A DNA stretch of 48,887 nucleotides from Comamonadaceae bacterium (lineage in GTDB: Bacteria; Pseudomonadota; Gammaproteobacteria; Burkholderiales; Burkholderiaceae_C): assembly GCA_947447985.1 (NCBI GenBank), contig CANFLX010000017.1, positions 1 through 48,887 of the forward strand. Reading direction: 5' to 3'. Below are positions 1 through 8,160 of the stretch, piece after piece. Made by a program: the position numbers and the translations under genes. The notes under the pieces were generated by a model. The model had not been told where the DNA came from. It saw nothing but the letters and a program-made list of their open reading frames with translations, and did not search any database. The stretch's first letter is position 1; every line of letters begins with the position of its first letter.

Positions 1-3
1 ACT

Positions 4-147
4 ATGACTGATGCAGCTAACCCCTCAGGGCTGACAGACGAAGAAGCCCAAGAGTTCCACCAGTACTACATACAGGGTTACCTGTTGTGGGCTGTGGGCG
101 CTTTCTTCGCTCACAGCCTGGTGTGGATCTGGCGTCCCTGGTTCTAA
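4..147 (+). CDS. pufB: Light-harvesting 1 beta polypeptide
   Basis: This 47-residue gene encodes the LH1 antenna beta chain, which binds bacteriochlorophyll around the reaction centre in the inner membrane. The N-terminal half is polar (GLTDEEAQEFHQYY), followed by one membrane helix ending in the typical WIWRPWF. His37 in the helix (FFAHSL) is in the position of the bacteriochlorophyll ligand and His19 is also conserved in LH1 beta chains. Length and motifs fit the family fully. It is the first gene visible in the puf operon; what precedes it (commonly bchZ or pufQ) is outside the window. The next gene starts 24 nt downstream behind a good Shine-Dalgarno (CGGAGG). Confidence 0.96.
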   Translation: MTDAANPSGLTDEEAQEFHQYYIQGYLLWAVGAFFAHSLVWIWRPWF

Positions 148-171
148 AAAAACCAAAAAACGGAGGTATGT

Positions 172-396
172 ATGGCCCAAGCAAACGAAACCGACAAGTC
201 TTTCATCTCGGATAGCCGTCTCAACGGCGATCGGATGATGTTTGTGCTGGTCTTTTGTGTTTTCATGGCGCTCGCCGTGGTTGGACAGTTGTTGGCATTG
301 AATTGGCGCACCTGGCTACCTGGCGCGGAGGGATCGGCGTCCACTTTGGCCGGCGTGAAATCTGCTGTGTATACCGTTATTTCTGGATTGAGTTAA
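172..396 (+). CDS. Unrecognised 74-residue single-helix membrane protein inside the puf operon
   Basis: This small gene sits between pufB and pufA, where the two antenna genes are normally adjacent. The start is set by CGGAGG 8 nt upstream, and the reading frame fills the space (24 nt after pufB, 15 nt before pufA). The product has a polar N-terminus of about 20 residues, one hydrophobic helix at about 22-44, then NWRTWLPGAEG and a short amphipathic tail. The helix lacks the His that ligates bacteriochlorophyll in LH1 alpha or beta chains, so it is not simply an extra antenna polypeptide. Size and topology recall PufQ, but PufQ is normally upstream of pufB and I see no convincing sequence match. 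Co-expression with LH1 suggests an assembly factor or an accessory RC-LH1 subunit; this is inference. Confidence 0.75.
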   Translation: MAQANETDKSFISDSRLNGDRMMFVLVFCVFMALAVVGQLLALNWRTWLPGAEGSASTLAGVKSAVYTVISGLS

Positions 397-411
397 CGAA
401 AGGAAATTCCT

Positions 412-600
412 ATGTGGCGCATTTGGCGTGTGATAGACCCCCGCAAGGCAGTCGTGTTGACTGGACTGCTGATTGCGTTTGTGTCGACAACGATTCACCT
501 GATTCAAATCAGTGGCGATCGATACAACATCAACAGCTGGCATCCCGATACGGCGAAGGCCGCGAAGGCTGCACAGAACGCGGCTCTGCCGCAAAAATAA
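412..600 (+). CDS. pufA: Light-harvesting 1 alpha polypeptide
   Basis: This 62-residue gene encodes the LH1 alpha chain, partner of PufB in the ring around the reaction centre. It opens with the hallmark MWRIWRVIDPRKAV, followed by one membrane helix with His29 (STTIHL) as the expected bacteriochlorophyll ligand. The C-terminus (from about residue 40) is periplasmic and ends in an Ala-rich tail. A Shine-Dalgarno (GAAAGGAA) precedes the ATG. The gene is followed by a 128-nt spacer with two hairpins before pufL, the usual arrangement that lets antenna mRNA outlast reaction-centre mRNA. Confidence 0.97.
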   Translation: MWRIWRVIDPRKAVVLTGLLIAFVSTTIHLIQISGDRYNINSWHPDTAKAAKAAQNAALPQK

Positions 601-614
601 AGGCCCCAGGCCTT
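600..614 (+). promoter_or_regulatory. Intercistronic hairpin after pufA
   Basis: A perfect 6-bp stem (AAGGCC/GGCCTT) with a 3-nt loop starts at the last base of the pufA stop codon and is followed by TTTTC. In other purple bacteria a hairpin here blocks 3' exonucleases or terminates part of the transcripts, giving more pufBA than pufLM mRNA. The short U-run leaves open weak termination or mRNA stabilisation. Confidence 0.6.
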
Positions 615-700
615 TTCTCTGGCAGGCGCATGCGGCTCATGTAAATGGACGCTGCGTCTGTCTCTGATAACCCTTTGAATTCACCGCGCTGGAACCGTTA

Positions 701-715
701 GACCGAAAGTCGGTC
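701..715 (+). promoter_or_regulatory. Hairpin in front of the pufL ribosome-binding site
   Basis: A perfect 6-bp stem (GACCGA/TCGGTC) with a 3-nt loop (AAG) ends directly before GGAGA, the Shine-Dalgarno of pufL at 716-720. Its position suggests control of mRNA stability or of pufL translation; no U-run follows, so it is not a terminator. Confidence 0.5.
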
Positions 716-728
716 GGAGAGTGCAACT

Positions 729-1556
729 ATGTCCATGCTCAGTTTTGAACGTAAATACCGCGTGCGCGGTGGAACGCTTTTTGGCGGCGACCTCTTTGAT
801 TTTTGGGTCGGTCCGTTTTATGTCGGATTCTTTGGAATTACGACGATTTTCTTTGCCGCCCTTGGAACCATGATGATTCTGTGGGGCGCTGCCATGGGGC
901 CGACCTGGAACCTGTGGCAAATCAACATCGCGCCTCCCGACATTTCTTATGGGCTGCGTTTCGCGCCCATGATGGAGGGTGGCTTGTGGCAACTGATCAC
1001 GATCTGCGCCATCGGTGCTTTCGTGTCTTGGGCGCTGCGCGAAGTGGAGATTTGCCGAAAGCTGGGTATGGGTCTGCATGTGCCCGCCGCATTCAGCGTG
1101 GCGATTTTGGCCTACGTCAGCTTGCAGGTGATTCGCCCCGTGCTGATGGGCGCCTGGGGACATGCTTTCCCCTACGGCATTTACAGCCATCTTGATTGGG
1201 TGAGCAACACCGCGTACCAGTACCTGCACTTCCACTACAACCCGTGGCACATGATTGCCGCAAGCCTGTTTTTCGCGACCGTACTGGCTTTGTCGATGCA
1301 CGGCGGGTTGGTGCTTTCAGCGACCAATCCAGGCAAGGGGGAGACCGTGAAAAGCCCCGAGCATGAAGACACCTTCTTCCGTGACCTCATCGGCTACTCG
1401 GTGGGCACCCTGGGCATCCACCGACTGGGGCTGTTCATGGCACTGGCGGGGGTCTGGTTCGGCATCGTTTGCATCGTGGTGAGTGGGCCCTTCTGGACCG
1501 GCGCTTGGCCTGAATGGTGGAGCTGGTGGCTGAACATGCCGATCTGGCGTAGCTGA
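729..1556 (+). CDS. pufL: Photosynthetic reaction centre L subunit
   Basis: This 275-residue membrane protein is one half of the type II reaction-centre core that binds the special pair, accessory bacteriochlorophyll, bacteriopheophytin and QA/QB with PufM. The start [15 protein letters not shown] is the family N-terminus. Ligand histidines are at 154 (YSHLDWVS), 174 (NPWH) and 191 (SMHGG), one more than the classical L153, L173 and L190 because the Met is counted. Five hydrophobic helices are visible. pufM starts 19 nt later. Length is normal for the family. Confidence 0.98.
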   Translation: MSMLSFERKYRVRGGTLFGGDLFDFWVGPFYVGFFGITTIFFAALGTMMILWGAAMGPTWNLWQINIAPPDISYGLRFAPMMEGGLWQLITICAIGAFVSWALREVEICRKLGMGLHVPAAFSVAILAYVSLQVIRPVLMGAWGHAFPYGIYSHLDWVSNTAYQYLHFHYNPWHMIAASLFFATVLALSMHGGLVLSATNPGKGETVKSPEHEDTFFRDLIGYSVGTLGIHRLGLFMALAGVWFGIVCIVVSGPFWTGAWPEWWSWWLNMPIWRS

Positions 1557-1575
1557 ACACACGGAGGATACTGAG

Positions 1576-2550
1576 ATGGCCCAATACCAAAACTTGTTTA
1601 CCTCCGTGCAGCCGGTCGGACCGGTTCACCACGGGGTTGATTTGCCACGCGGCGACGAGAAGCGCACAGGCACACCTTTCCTTTTCCATTTACTTGGCCG
1701 CATTGGTAACGCACAAATCGGCCCCGTGTACCTGGGATCGCTTGGGGTTGCGTCCCTGATTTTCGGCATCGCCGCTTTCAATATCATCGGCTTCAACATG
1801 CTGGCCTCGGTCGACTGGAGCCCGATTCAACTGATCCGTCAGTTGTTCTGGCTGGCACTTGAGCCACCGCCGCCGGCCTATGGCTTGGGTATCCCACCCT
1901 TGGCCCAGGGCGGGTGGTGGTTGATCGTGGGCTTTATGCTGACGGTGTCCATTTTGTTGTGGTGGGCCCGCACTTACCGCCGTGCGCGCCAGCTTGGTTT
2001 GGGCACGCACGTGGCCTGGGCCTTTGCGGCCGCCATTTGGCTGTACTTGGTTTGCGGATTTTTCCGCCCCATCATGATGGGAAGCTGGTCGGAGGCTGTG
2101 CCGTTTGGCATCTTCCCGCACCTGGACTGGGTTTCGGCGCTTTCATTGCGCTACGGGAACTTGTTTTACAACCCGTTCCACGCGCTTTCCATTGTTTTCC
2201 TCTACGGATCCGTGCTGCTGTTTGCGATGCATGGCGCCACCATCCTCGCGGTCAGCCACTACGGCGGAGAGCGGGAGATTGAACAAATTGTGGACCGTGG
2301 AACCGCATCGGAGCGCGCCGCACTTTTCTGGCGCTGGACCATGGGCTTTAACGCGACCATGGAGTCGATTCACCGCTGGGCCTGGTGGTTTGCCGTGCTC
2401 TGCCCCTTGGTCGGTGGCATCGGCATCCTGCTGACGGGAACGGTGGTGGACAACTGGTACTTGTGGTCGGTGAAACACCATGTAGTACCTGCGTACCCAC
2501 TGGGCAACCCGGTGGTTGTGGATCCAGCACTCTTGGGAGTAAAGCCATGA
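1576..2550 (+). CDS. pufM: Photosynthetic reaction centre M subunit
   Basis: The 324-residue partner of PufL. His182 (FPHLDWVS), His202 (NPFHAL) and His219 (AMHG) match the classical M-subunit ligands for the special pair, the accessory pigment and the non-heme iron. Five membrane helices are visible. The C-terminus (about residues 303-324) extends beyond the last helix toward the periplasm, as in species with a bound tetraheme cytochrome. The stop codon overlaps the pufC start by 4 nt (ATGA), implying translational coupling. Confidence 0.98.
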   Translation: MAQYQNLFTSVQPVGPVHHGVDLPRGDEKRTGTPFLFHLLGRIGNAQIGPVYLGSLGVASLIFGIAAFNIIGFNMLASVDWSPIQLIRQLFWLALEPPPPAYGLGIPPLAQGGWWLIVGFMLTVSILLWWARTYRRARQLGLGTHVAWAFAAAIWLYLVCGFFRPIMMGSWSEAVPFGIFPHLDWVSALSLRYGNLFYNPFHALSIVFLYGSVLLFAMHGATILAVSHYGGEREIEQIVDRGTASERAALFWRWTMGFNATMESIHRWAWWFAVLCPLVGGIGILLTGTVVDNWYLWSVKHHVVPAYPLGNPVVVDPALLGVKP

Positions 2551-3575
2551 AACTGACCAGTAAATTGGGACTAACACTGCTTGTTCCCTTGCTGTTGACC
2601 CTGCTCACAGGCTGCGAACGCCCGCCCATTGACACGGTACAAACCGGTTTTCGCGGCACGGGCATGGAGCAGATCTACAACCCGCGTGCCCTCTTGAAGC
2701 AGGCGTCCTTGAATCAAGCACCCGCGCCTGCGGAGGCTGCTGCCGCCGAAGGGCCAAAAGCGAGCCAGGTGTACCAAAACGTTCAGGTGTTGGGTGACTT
2801 GAGTGTGGCGCAATTCAGTCGCCACATGGCGTCAATTACCCAATGGGTGGCACCCGATGTGGGGTGTGCCTATTGCCACAACACGGAGAACTTTGCTGAC
2901 GATGGCAAGTACACCAAAGTGGTGGCAAGGCGCATGATCCAGATGACGCAGCGCGTGAACCAGGATTGGAAGACCCACGTGGCGGATACCGGTGTGACCT
3001 GTTACACCTGCCACCGGGGCAACCACATTCCGGCCAATGTCTGGTTTGCTCCCAAAGATCGCAAGAACGCAAACAGCGCTCTGGGCGATCTCGCGGGTCA
3101 GAACTTGGCCACGAAGGAAGCAGGCCTGACTTCGCTGCCCTTTGACCCGTTCACGCCCTACCTGAAAGACGCAGCGGCCATTCGGGTCAATGGCAATGAG
3201 GCCATGGCGGGCGTTGGCGCATACGCCAACCGTGCATCGCTCAAGCAAACCGAGCACACGTATTCCCTCATGGTGCATATGTCGGAGTCTTTGGGCGTGA
3301 ATTGCACCTATTGCCACAATACCCGTGACTTTCAGTCGTGGGAGCAGTCACGGCCTCAACGGGTAACCGCCTGGTACGGCATTCGCATGGCGCGCGACCT
3401 GAACAATGACTACATGGGCGGATTGACGGACAAGTTTCCGGCAGAGCGCTTAGGGCCCAAGGGCGACGTTGCCAAGGTCAATTGCACCACCTGCCACCAA
3501 GGCGCCTACAAGCCCTTGTATGGTGCTGCGATGGCCAAGGATTACCCTGAGTTGCAAGCGTTGACCAAGCCTTAA
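2547..3575 (+). CDS. pufC: Reaction centre tetraheme cytochrome c subunit
   Basis: A 342-residue periplasmic lipoprotein that re-reduces the oxidised special pair. The signal peptide ends in a lipobox (LLTGC, Cys23), anchoring it by lipid. Four CXXCH heme sites are present: CAYCH (107-111), CYTCH (152-156), CTYCH (253-257) and CTTCH (313-317). Methionines such as Met94, Met130, Met242 and Met281 lie where axial ligands are expected. The Ala/Glu-rich stretch around 58-70 is a probable linker. The start is the ATG overlapping the pufM stop; an in-frame upstream ATG inside pufM would destroy the signal peptide. A strong terminator follows. Confidence 0.97.
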   Translation: MKLTSKLGLTLLVPLLLTLLTGCERPPIDTVQTGFRGTGMEQIYNPRALLKQASLNQAPAPAEAAAAEGPKASQVYQNVQVLGDLSVAQFSRHMASITQWVAPDVGCAYCHNTENFADDGKYTKVVARRMIQMTQRVNQDWKTHVADTGVTCYTCHRGNHIPANVWFAPKDRKNANSALGDLAGQNLATKEAGLTSLPFDPFTPYLKDAAAIRVNGNEAMAGVGAYANRASLKQTEHTYSLMVHMSESLGVNCTYCHNTRDFQSWEQSRPQRVTAWYGIRMARDLNNDYMGGLTDKFPAERLGPKGDVAKVNCTTCHQGAYKPLYGAAMAKDYPELQALTKP

Positions 3576-3589
3576 AACCAGCAGGTATC

Positions 3590-3625
3590 AAGGCCTCCAC
3601 ACATAGCGGTGGAGGCCTTTTTTTT
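3590..3625 (+). terminator. Rho-independent terminator of the puf operon
   Basis: A 10-bp G+C-rich stem (AGGCCTCCAC 3591-3600 with GTGGAGGCCT 3609-3618) has an 8-nt loop and runs straight into eight T residues. It lies 15 nt after the pufC stop and only 11 nt before the crtA start, leaving no room for a promoter between terminator and crtA. Confidence 0.9.
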
Positions 3626-3636
3626 GGAGTTGTCAA

Positions 3637-4347
3637 ATGACCGCGGTGCGTGTGGCGAGCCGAAGTGACCAGACCATCGTCGTGGTGTTGGCCGATATCG
3701 CACCGGCATCTGTGCTGTGGGGGTGGGCACGCATTGTCAAAGGACCACAGTCATTTTTGGCGCTCGACGGCGTGCGTTTCGCCAAAGTTTTGGGCAGCGG
3801 CTATGGCGGAGGCTTTGGTCTCAGACCGAGCAGTACCCGCCAAGGACTGTTTTTGGTTTTTCACACCCAACTCGCTGCCCGTGATTTTCTGCAGCACTCT
3901 GCCCTCATGCACTCCTACCGGGAGCGGGCACGCGAACTGTGCGTGGTCACCTTACGCACCTGGTCCTGCCGCGGGAGCTGGGATGGCACGGCGTTGGACC
4001 TGACGACGGACAAGCCCGATACCGGACCGATTGCTGCGCTCACCCGCGCGTCTATCCAAGTGCGCAAGGCGTCCGCATTTTGGAACCATGCACCGTCGTC
4101 CCAGGCTGCCTTGGAGGAAGTGCCAGGTATCCGTCTGGCGGTGGGCCTGGGCGAGGCGCCTTTTTTGCGACAAGCGACTTTTACGGTGTGGGACAGTGTG
4201 CAAAATATGGATGCCTACGCCCGTAGCGGCGCGCACTTAGAAGCCATCAAGGCTGCAGCGCAAAACGACTATTTCTCCGAGAGCATGTTTGCGCGTTTTG
4301 TCCCCCTTTCCATCGAAGGCCAGTGGAAAGATCGCCGCTATGTCTGA
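3637..4347 (+). CDS. crtA: Spheroidene monooxygenase (acyclic carotenoid 2-ketolase)
   Basis: CrtA puts the 2-keto group on spheroidene or hydroxyspheroidene under oxic conditions, giving spheroidenone-type red pigments. The product is 236 residues and matches CrtA through its internal features (YGGGFGLRPSSTRQGLF near 50-66, the motif ASIQVRKASAFW near 132-143, and TFTVWDS with the C-terminal SMFARFVP). The ATG follows GGAG immediately behind the puf terminator. It overlaps crtD by 8 nt, so crtA-crtD-crtC behave as one unit. Its presence implies spheroidene rather than spirilloxanthin as the main end product; CrtF is needed for the methoxy group and is not in this window. Confidence 0.9.
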   Translation: MTAVRVASRSDQTIVVVLADIAPASVLWGWARIVKGPQSFLALDGVRFAKVLGSGYGGGFGLRPSSTRQGLFLVFHTQLAARDFLQHSALMHSYRERARELCVVTLRTWSCRGSWDGTALDLTTDKPDTGPIAALTRASIQVRKASAFWNHAPSSQAALEEVPGIRLAVGLGEAPFLRQATFTVWDSVQNMDAYARSGAHLEAIKAAAQNDYFSESMFARFVPLSIEGQWKDRRYV

Positions 4348-5893
4348 CCCCTTGCGCGCGCGGCGCGTGGTGGTGGTGGGGGCGGGCGTAGGGGGACTGT
4401 GCAGCGCAATGGTGCTGGCGCATCGGGGTTTGGATGTCACGCTGGTCGAGGCGGCGGCTACACCGGGCGGAAAGATCCGCCAGACCCTGGTCGACGGTGT
4501 GGGCATTGACGCGGGCCCCACCGTGTTCACCATGCGATGGGTTTTTGAGCAAATGCTGGCCGAGATGGGCAGTTCCCTGTCGGACATCTTGACCTTGGAG
4601 CCCATCGGGGTGCTGGCACGCCACGCCTGGCGTGGGACGGAGCAGCATCTGGACCTGCTGGCTGATACGGCGCACAGCGCAGACGCCATTGCGCGGTTCA
4701 GCAGTCCGCAGGAGGGCAAGCGATTCTTGGAGTTTTGCCGGCAGACACGTGCGCTCTACGCCGCGCTGGAAAAGCCCTACATCCGCAGTGAGCGTCCGAA
4801 CCTATTGAGTATGGTGAGCGACCTGGGTGTGGACGGCCTTGCGACGCTGGCGGGACTCGGGCCTTTTGCGAATTTGTGGAGAAGTCTGGGCCGGCATTTT
4901 CATGACCCGCGCCTGCAGCAACTTTTTGGCCGTTATGCGACCTATTGCGGCTCCTCCCCCTGGTCAGCGCCCGCGACATTGATGTTGGTGGCGCAAGTGG
5001 AGCTCGATGGCGTCTGGTCCGTCAAGGGGGGCATGCTTGCCGTGGCACAAGCCCTCGCTGCAGTGGGCGAGAAGCACGGCGTGCAGGCCCGCTACCAGCA
5101 GGTATGCACCCAAATATTGCTGGACAAAGGGCGCGTCAGCGGAGTTCAGTTGGCCAGTGGTGAAGTCATCGCGGCAGACGATGTGGTCTTCAATGGAGAC
5201 GTGGGCGCCTTGGGCCAAGGTCTTTTGGGTCCCGCCGTGCAGTCGTCCTTTGAACCTGTCGCGACCCGCAAGCGTTCCTTGTCAGCCTTTACCATGGCCC
5301 TGCATGCCAAAGCCAGCGGATTTCCTCTGGTGCGGCACAACGTGTTTTTTGACCGCGACTACCACAGTGAGTTCGACGATATTTTTCGCCGCCGAAGCTT
5401 GCCGCGTCAAGGCACCGTTTATGTCTGTGCGCAAGATCGAAGCGACGGTGCCGACGCCGGCGTCGATCGGGAGCGTTTGTTGTGTTTGGTGAATGCGCCG
5501 GCCGACGGTGATACCCACAGTTTTGATCCAGGGGAGATAGAAGCATGCGAATCGAACAGTCTGGCCCTGATGCGCCATTGTGGTCTGGAGCTGGATTGGC
5601 AGCCCCACCAACGGGTGCGCACGCTGCCGCAGGATTTCGCCAGGCTTTTTCCCGGCAGCGGGGGGGCCTTGTATGGGACGGCAACCCACGGCTGGATGTC
5701 GGCCTTTGCGCGGCACTCGGCACGCAGCCCGGTACCGGGCCTGTACCTGGCGGGGGGCAGCGTGCATCCGGGGCCGGGCGTGCCGATGGCGGCCATGTCG
5801 GGCCGACTGGCGGCCGCAACGCTCATGGCGAACCTCGATTCGACCAGCCGGTCGCGCCGGGTGCTTATCTCTGGTGGTATGTCGACGCCCTGA
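4340..5893 (+). CDS. crtD: Hydroxyneurosporene/methoxyneurosporene desaturase
   Basis: A 517-residue FAD-dependent carotenoid 3,4-desaturase. The N-terminal dinucleotide-binding loop is VVVVGAGVGGLCSAMVLA (from about residue 10), followed by the acidic VEAAATPGGK and the family motif GPTVFTM. The C-terminal FAD motif GLYLAGGSVHPGPGVPM is also present. These separate CrtD from CrtI (encoded at 9378-10946), which is more divergent. The start ATG at 4340 overlaps the end of crtA, and a longer upstream ATG would lie inside crtA. The 3' end overlaps sequence that encodes conserved CrtC residues in another frame. Confidence 0.9.
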   Translation: MSDPLRARRVVVVGAGVGGLCSAMVLAHRGLDVTLVEAAATPGGKIRQTLVDGVGIDAGPTVFTMRWVFEQMLAEMGSSLSDILTLEPIGVLARHAWRGTEQHLDLLADTAHSADAIARFSSPQEGKRFLEFCRQTRALYAALEKPYIRSERPNLLSMVSDLGVDGLATLAGLGPFANLWRSLGRHFHDPRLQQLFGRYATYCGSSPWSAPATLMLVAQVELDGVWSVKGGMLAVAQALAAVGEKHGVQARYQQVCTQILLDKGRVSGVQLASGEVIAADDVVFNGDVGALGQGLLGPAVQSSFEPVATRKRSLSAFTMALHAKASGFPLVRHNVFFDRDYHSEFDDIFRRRSLPRQGTVYVCAQDRSDGADAGVDRERLLCLVNAPADGDTHSFDPGEIEACESNSLALMRHCGLELDWQPHQRVRTLPQDFARLFPGSGGALYGTATHGWMSAFARHSARSPVPGLYLAGGSVHPGPGVPMAAMSGRLAAATLMANLDSTSRSRRVLISGGMSTP

Positions 5894-6765
5894 GCGATGA
5901 CGGACAGCACGGCCTGTCCATCATTGCCTTTGTCGGGAGTGTGTTCTCACCGTATTACGCATGGGCGCGAAAACTCGGTGGCGGGCTTGCGCCGGCAGAG
6001 AACCACTGTGCACTCAACGTGGCCTTGTATGGCAAAGCGGGACGACGTTGGGCCATGACCGAGCGTGGTCGCAGCCACATCGAGCGCAGCGCAAACCACT
6101 ATCGCATCGGGCCGAGTAGCCTTCATTGGGACGGCCAGGCCCTTCACATCGATTTTGATGAAATCAATGTGCCCATTCCTATGCGCGTGCGGGGGCGGGT
6201 GACGGTTCGTCCGGAAGGTCTGTGCCGGTTTGTCACGGCCTTGGACAACGCCGGCCGCCACCGCTGGGGTCCGATTGCGCCTTGCTCTCGGGTGGAGGTG
6301 GAACTGGAAAACCCCAATGTGCGGTGGAGCGGGCACGCCTACATGGACTCCAACGAAGGCGATGAGCCCGTGGAACAAGGCTTTCGCGACTGGGATTGGG
6401 CGCGCGCAGAGATGGCCAACGGGGACACCGCGGTTGTCTATGACGTTCGCCCCCTGGAGGGCCCCGGTCGTGTGGTGGCCCAGCGCTTTTCCCGCAACGG
6501 TGACAGCCTTGCGTTTGAAGCGCCACCGCGCCACGCGCTGCCGGCGTCGCGCTGGCGCATCCCCCGTGCCATGGGCAGTGAGGCCCGTGTCGCCCCGCAA
6601 GTGATCAGCACGCTGGAGGACACCCCCTTTTATGTCCGCTCGCTGCTCAAGACGCGGTTGCTGGGTGAAGAGGTCACGGCCATCCACGAGTCTCTTGACG
6701 TTCCGCGCTTGGTTTCGCTGCCGGTTCGATTGATGCTGCCGTGGCGTATGCCACGCCGGGCATAG
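5545..6765 (+). CDS. crtC: Carotenoid 1,2-hydratase (hydroxyneurosporene synthase)
   Basis: CrtC hydrates the psi end of neurosporene or lycopene. Conserved stretches are WWYVDALSDDGQHGL, IAFVGSVFSPYYAW, the NHCALNVALYG region and GHAYMDSNEGDEP, ending in DTPFYVRS and HESLDVPRL. Similarity to the family begins at about 5836, inside the 3' end of crtD in a different frame. No ATG, GTG or TTG lies between 5597 and 5836 in this frame, so the start must be far upstream (ATG 5545, or TTG 5578 or 5596) or at GTG 5941, which would lose conserved residues. The 5545 start gives 406 residues and an overlap of about 350 nt with crtD. The start is uncertain; the function is not. Confidence 0.85.
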   Translation: MRIEQSGPDAPLWSGAGLAAPPTGAHAAAGFRQAFSRQRGGLVWDGNPRLDVGLCAALGTQPGTGPVPGGGQRASGAGRADGGHVGPTGGRNAHGEPRFDQPVAPGAYLWWYVDALSDDGQHGLSIIAFVGSVFSPYYAWARKLGGGLAPAENHCALNVALYGKAGRRWAMTERGRSHIERSANHYRIGPSSLHWDGQALHIDFDEINVPIPMRVRGRVTVRPEGLCRFVTALDNAGRHRWGPIAPCSRVEVELENPNVRWSGHAYMDSNEGDEPVEQGFRDWDWARAEMANGDTAVVYDVRPLEGPGRVVAQRFSRNGDSLAFEAPPRHALPASRWRIPRAMGSEARVAPQVISTLEDTPFYVRSLLKTRLLGEEVTAIHESLDVPRLVSLPVRLMLPWRMPRRA

Positions 6766-6771
6766 GGCGGC

Positions 6772-7680
6772 TCAGGGAAGCCGCGCCCGTGCCAGGGCGC
6801 GCTCGCGCTCACGCGGGCCAAACGATGAAGCGAGGGCACCCTCTGTTTGCAAGCCCTCGAGATAAAGGGCTTCAATTTCAGGTGCTGCGCGTCGAAGTTC
6901 GCGTTCGGCGAAAGGCATGTGCAAGAGGGCGCGCAGGGCAAAGAGCAGGCGCATCCATCCCGGGATCCAAATACGACGCTTGCGCTGATGCATGCCACGC
7001 ACGATCACACGCGCGGCGTCGACCGGCATGGTTTCCTGGTTGAGTGGCCCGGGCATGGTGGCACGCAGGCGGACAAATCCGGGATGCAAAGCCCCTTCGG
7101 TGACCAAGGGCGTGTGAATCCAACCCGCGTGGATCACGCCCACATCCACGCCTTGGGCAGCCAGTTCAATCCGGCAAGAATCGGCCATCGCTTCCACCGC
7201 AGACTTGCTTGCGGCATAGGCCGACATCACGGGCGGATGGGCGAACGACGATACCGACGCGTTGATGAGCAGGTAGCCGCGCGTCTGCTTGATGGCTGGA
7301 AGCGCAGCCCTGAGGGTATTGAAAACACCAAACACGTTGACCTCAATGCAGCGTTTCCAGGCCATCGGGTCGATGTAGGCGAGCGGGCCAAAGGCAGCAA
7401 CCCCCGCGTTGGCAAAGACGACGTCGATGCGTCCATAGCGCTCCACCGTGGTCGCTACCACCTGTTCCATGGCAGACAAATCGGTGACGTCGGCGACCAA
7501 GTGCAACAGATCGGGTCCGCAGTGCGCAGCTGTTGCTGCCAAAGGCTCAGCATCGCAATCGACCAGTACTGGCGTGCCGCCTTGGGCCCGCACTTCCATC
7601 GCTGTGGCTGCACCAATGCCCGATGCCGCGCCAGTGATGAGAACGATGCGTCCGGCCAAGGGTGTCGAGGGCTTTGCCAT
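6772..7680 (-). CDS. Short-chain dehydrogenase/reductase at the end of the carotenoid run
   Basis: A classical SDR of 302 residues. It has the cofactor loop TGAASGIG (16-23), the structural NAG (91-93), a Ser near 142 and the catalytic YAASK (Tyr155, Lys159). The C-terminal 60 residues are extra and basic or hydrophobic (KRRIWIPGWMRLLFAL), suggesting membrane association and a lipophilic substrate. It is the last gene of the long minus-strand photosynthesis run and lies 15 nt after the DUF2269 gene. Its substrate cannot be read from sequence; linkage to crtI and crtB makes a carotenoid, quinone or other lipid conceivable. It converges with crtC, with 6 nt between stop codons. Confidence 0.85.
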   Translation of the reverse strand: MAKPSTPLAGRIVLITGAASGIGAATAMEVRAQGGTPVLVDCDAEPLAATAAHCGPDLLHLVADVTDLSAMEQVVATTVERYGRIDVVFANAGVAAFGPLAYIDPMAWKRCIEVNVFGVFNTLRAALPAIKQTRGYLLINASVSSFAHPPVMSAYAASKSAVEAMADSCRIELAAQGVDVGVIHAGWIHTPLVTEGALHPGFVRLRATMPGPLNQETMPVDAARVIVRGMHQRKRRIWIPGWMRLLFALRALLHMPFAERELRRAAPEIEALYLEGLQTEGALASSFGPRERERALARARLP

Positions 7681-7695
7681 TGGGAGAATGTACGG

Positions 7696-8160
7696 CTAGA
7701 CCACCACGGATTTATTGACCATCAGATAGACGATGGGCAAGGGCAGTACCGTGGCGATGGCACCGGCGATTTGCCAGATGCGCGACAGGCGCCAGTATTG
7801 CTCGCAGACGGTGTCACTCGCGCGCAGCAGCGCGCGTTGTTTGAACTGGATAGGCACCAGCACAAAAAGCCATATCACGCCCGAAAAGCTGAGTAACAGG
7901 TAGGACCATTGAATCCACGGATGTCCGGTTCCGCCGTTGAACATGTTCGCCATGCTGTGTCCCGTCCAAACCACTCCCACAGCACCGGTGAGCGTGAACA
8001 GAAGGTCGGTAATCAGGACCAAGGAATTGCTAAATTGGATGATGGCGTGCTTGCGGGTGCGCTCGGCCAGCAAGGCCCAAACACCGCTGACAATGACGTT
8101 GCCCAGGAACAACGCCGCGCACACCAGGTGAATGACCTTGAGCTCAGGGTGCATGGACAT
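7696..8160 (-). CDS. DUF2269-type four-helix membrane protein
   Basis: A 154-residue protein with four hydrophobic helices and the family features HPELKVIHLVCAALFLGN near the N-terminus, the TGAVGVVWTGH stretch near 58-68 and a C-terminal hydrophobic segment. DUF2269 proteins are inner-membrane proteins of unknown function. The start at 8160 lies inside the 3' end of the small ORF 8144-8317 (17-nt overlap), implying coupled translation. It belongs to the minus-strand run behind crtB. Conserved His in helix 1 (KVIHL) could bind a heme or metal, but this is a guess. Confidence 0.82.
   Translation of the reverse strand: MSMHPELKVIHLVCAALFLGNVIVSGVWALLAERTRKHAIIQFSNSLVLITDLLFTLTGAVGVVWTGHSMANMFNGGTGHPWIQWSYLLLSFSGVIWLFVLVPIQFKQRALLRASDTVCEQYWRLSRIWQIAGAIATVLPLPIVYLMVNKSVVV

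Noticed and set aside
255..644. Open frame of 129 codons overlapping pufA and the 74-residue gene
   Set aside because: It overlaps two well-supported genes in another frame, and its product is Cys- and Arg-rich without any membrane helix or known motif.
681..1301. Minus-strand frame opposite pufL
   Set aside because: High G+C sequence gives long antisense frames throughout; this one has shadow-like His/Arg/Gln-rich composition and no start signal.
6765..6790. Hairpin GCGGCT/AGCCGC as a terminator between crtC and the SDR gene
   Set aside because: It lies in the SDR coding end and has no T run on either strand.
6847..7896. 349-codon plus-strand frame opposite the SDR and DUF2269 genes
   Set aside because: It covers two real genes and their spacer on the other strand; the SDR motifs prove the minus strand is coding.
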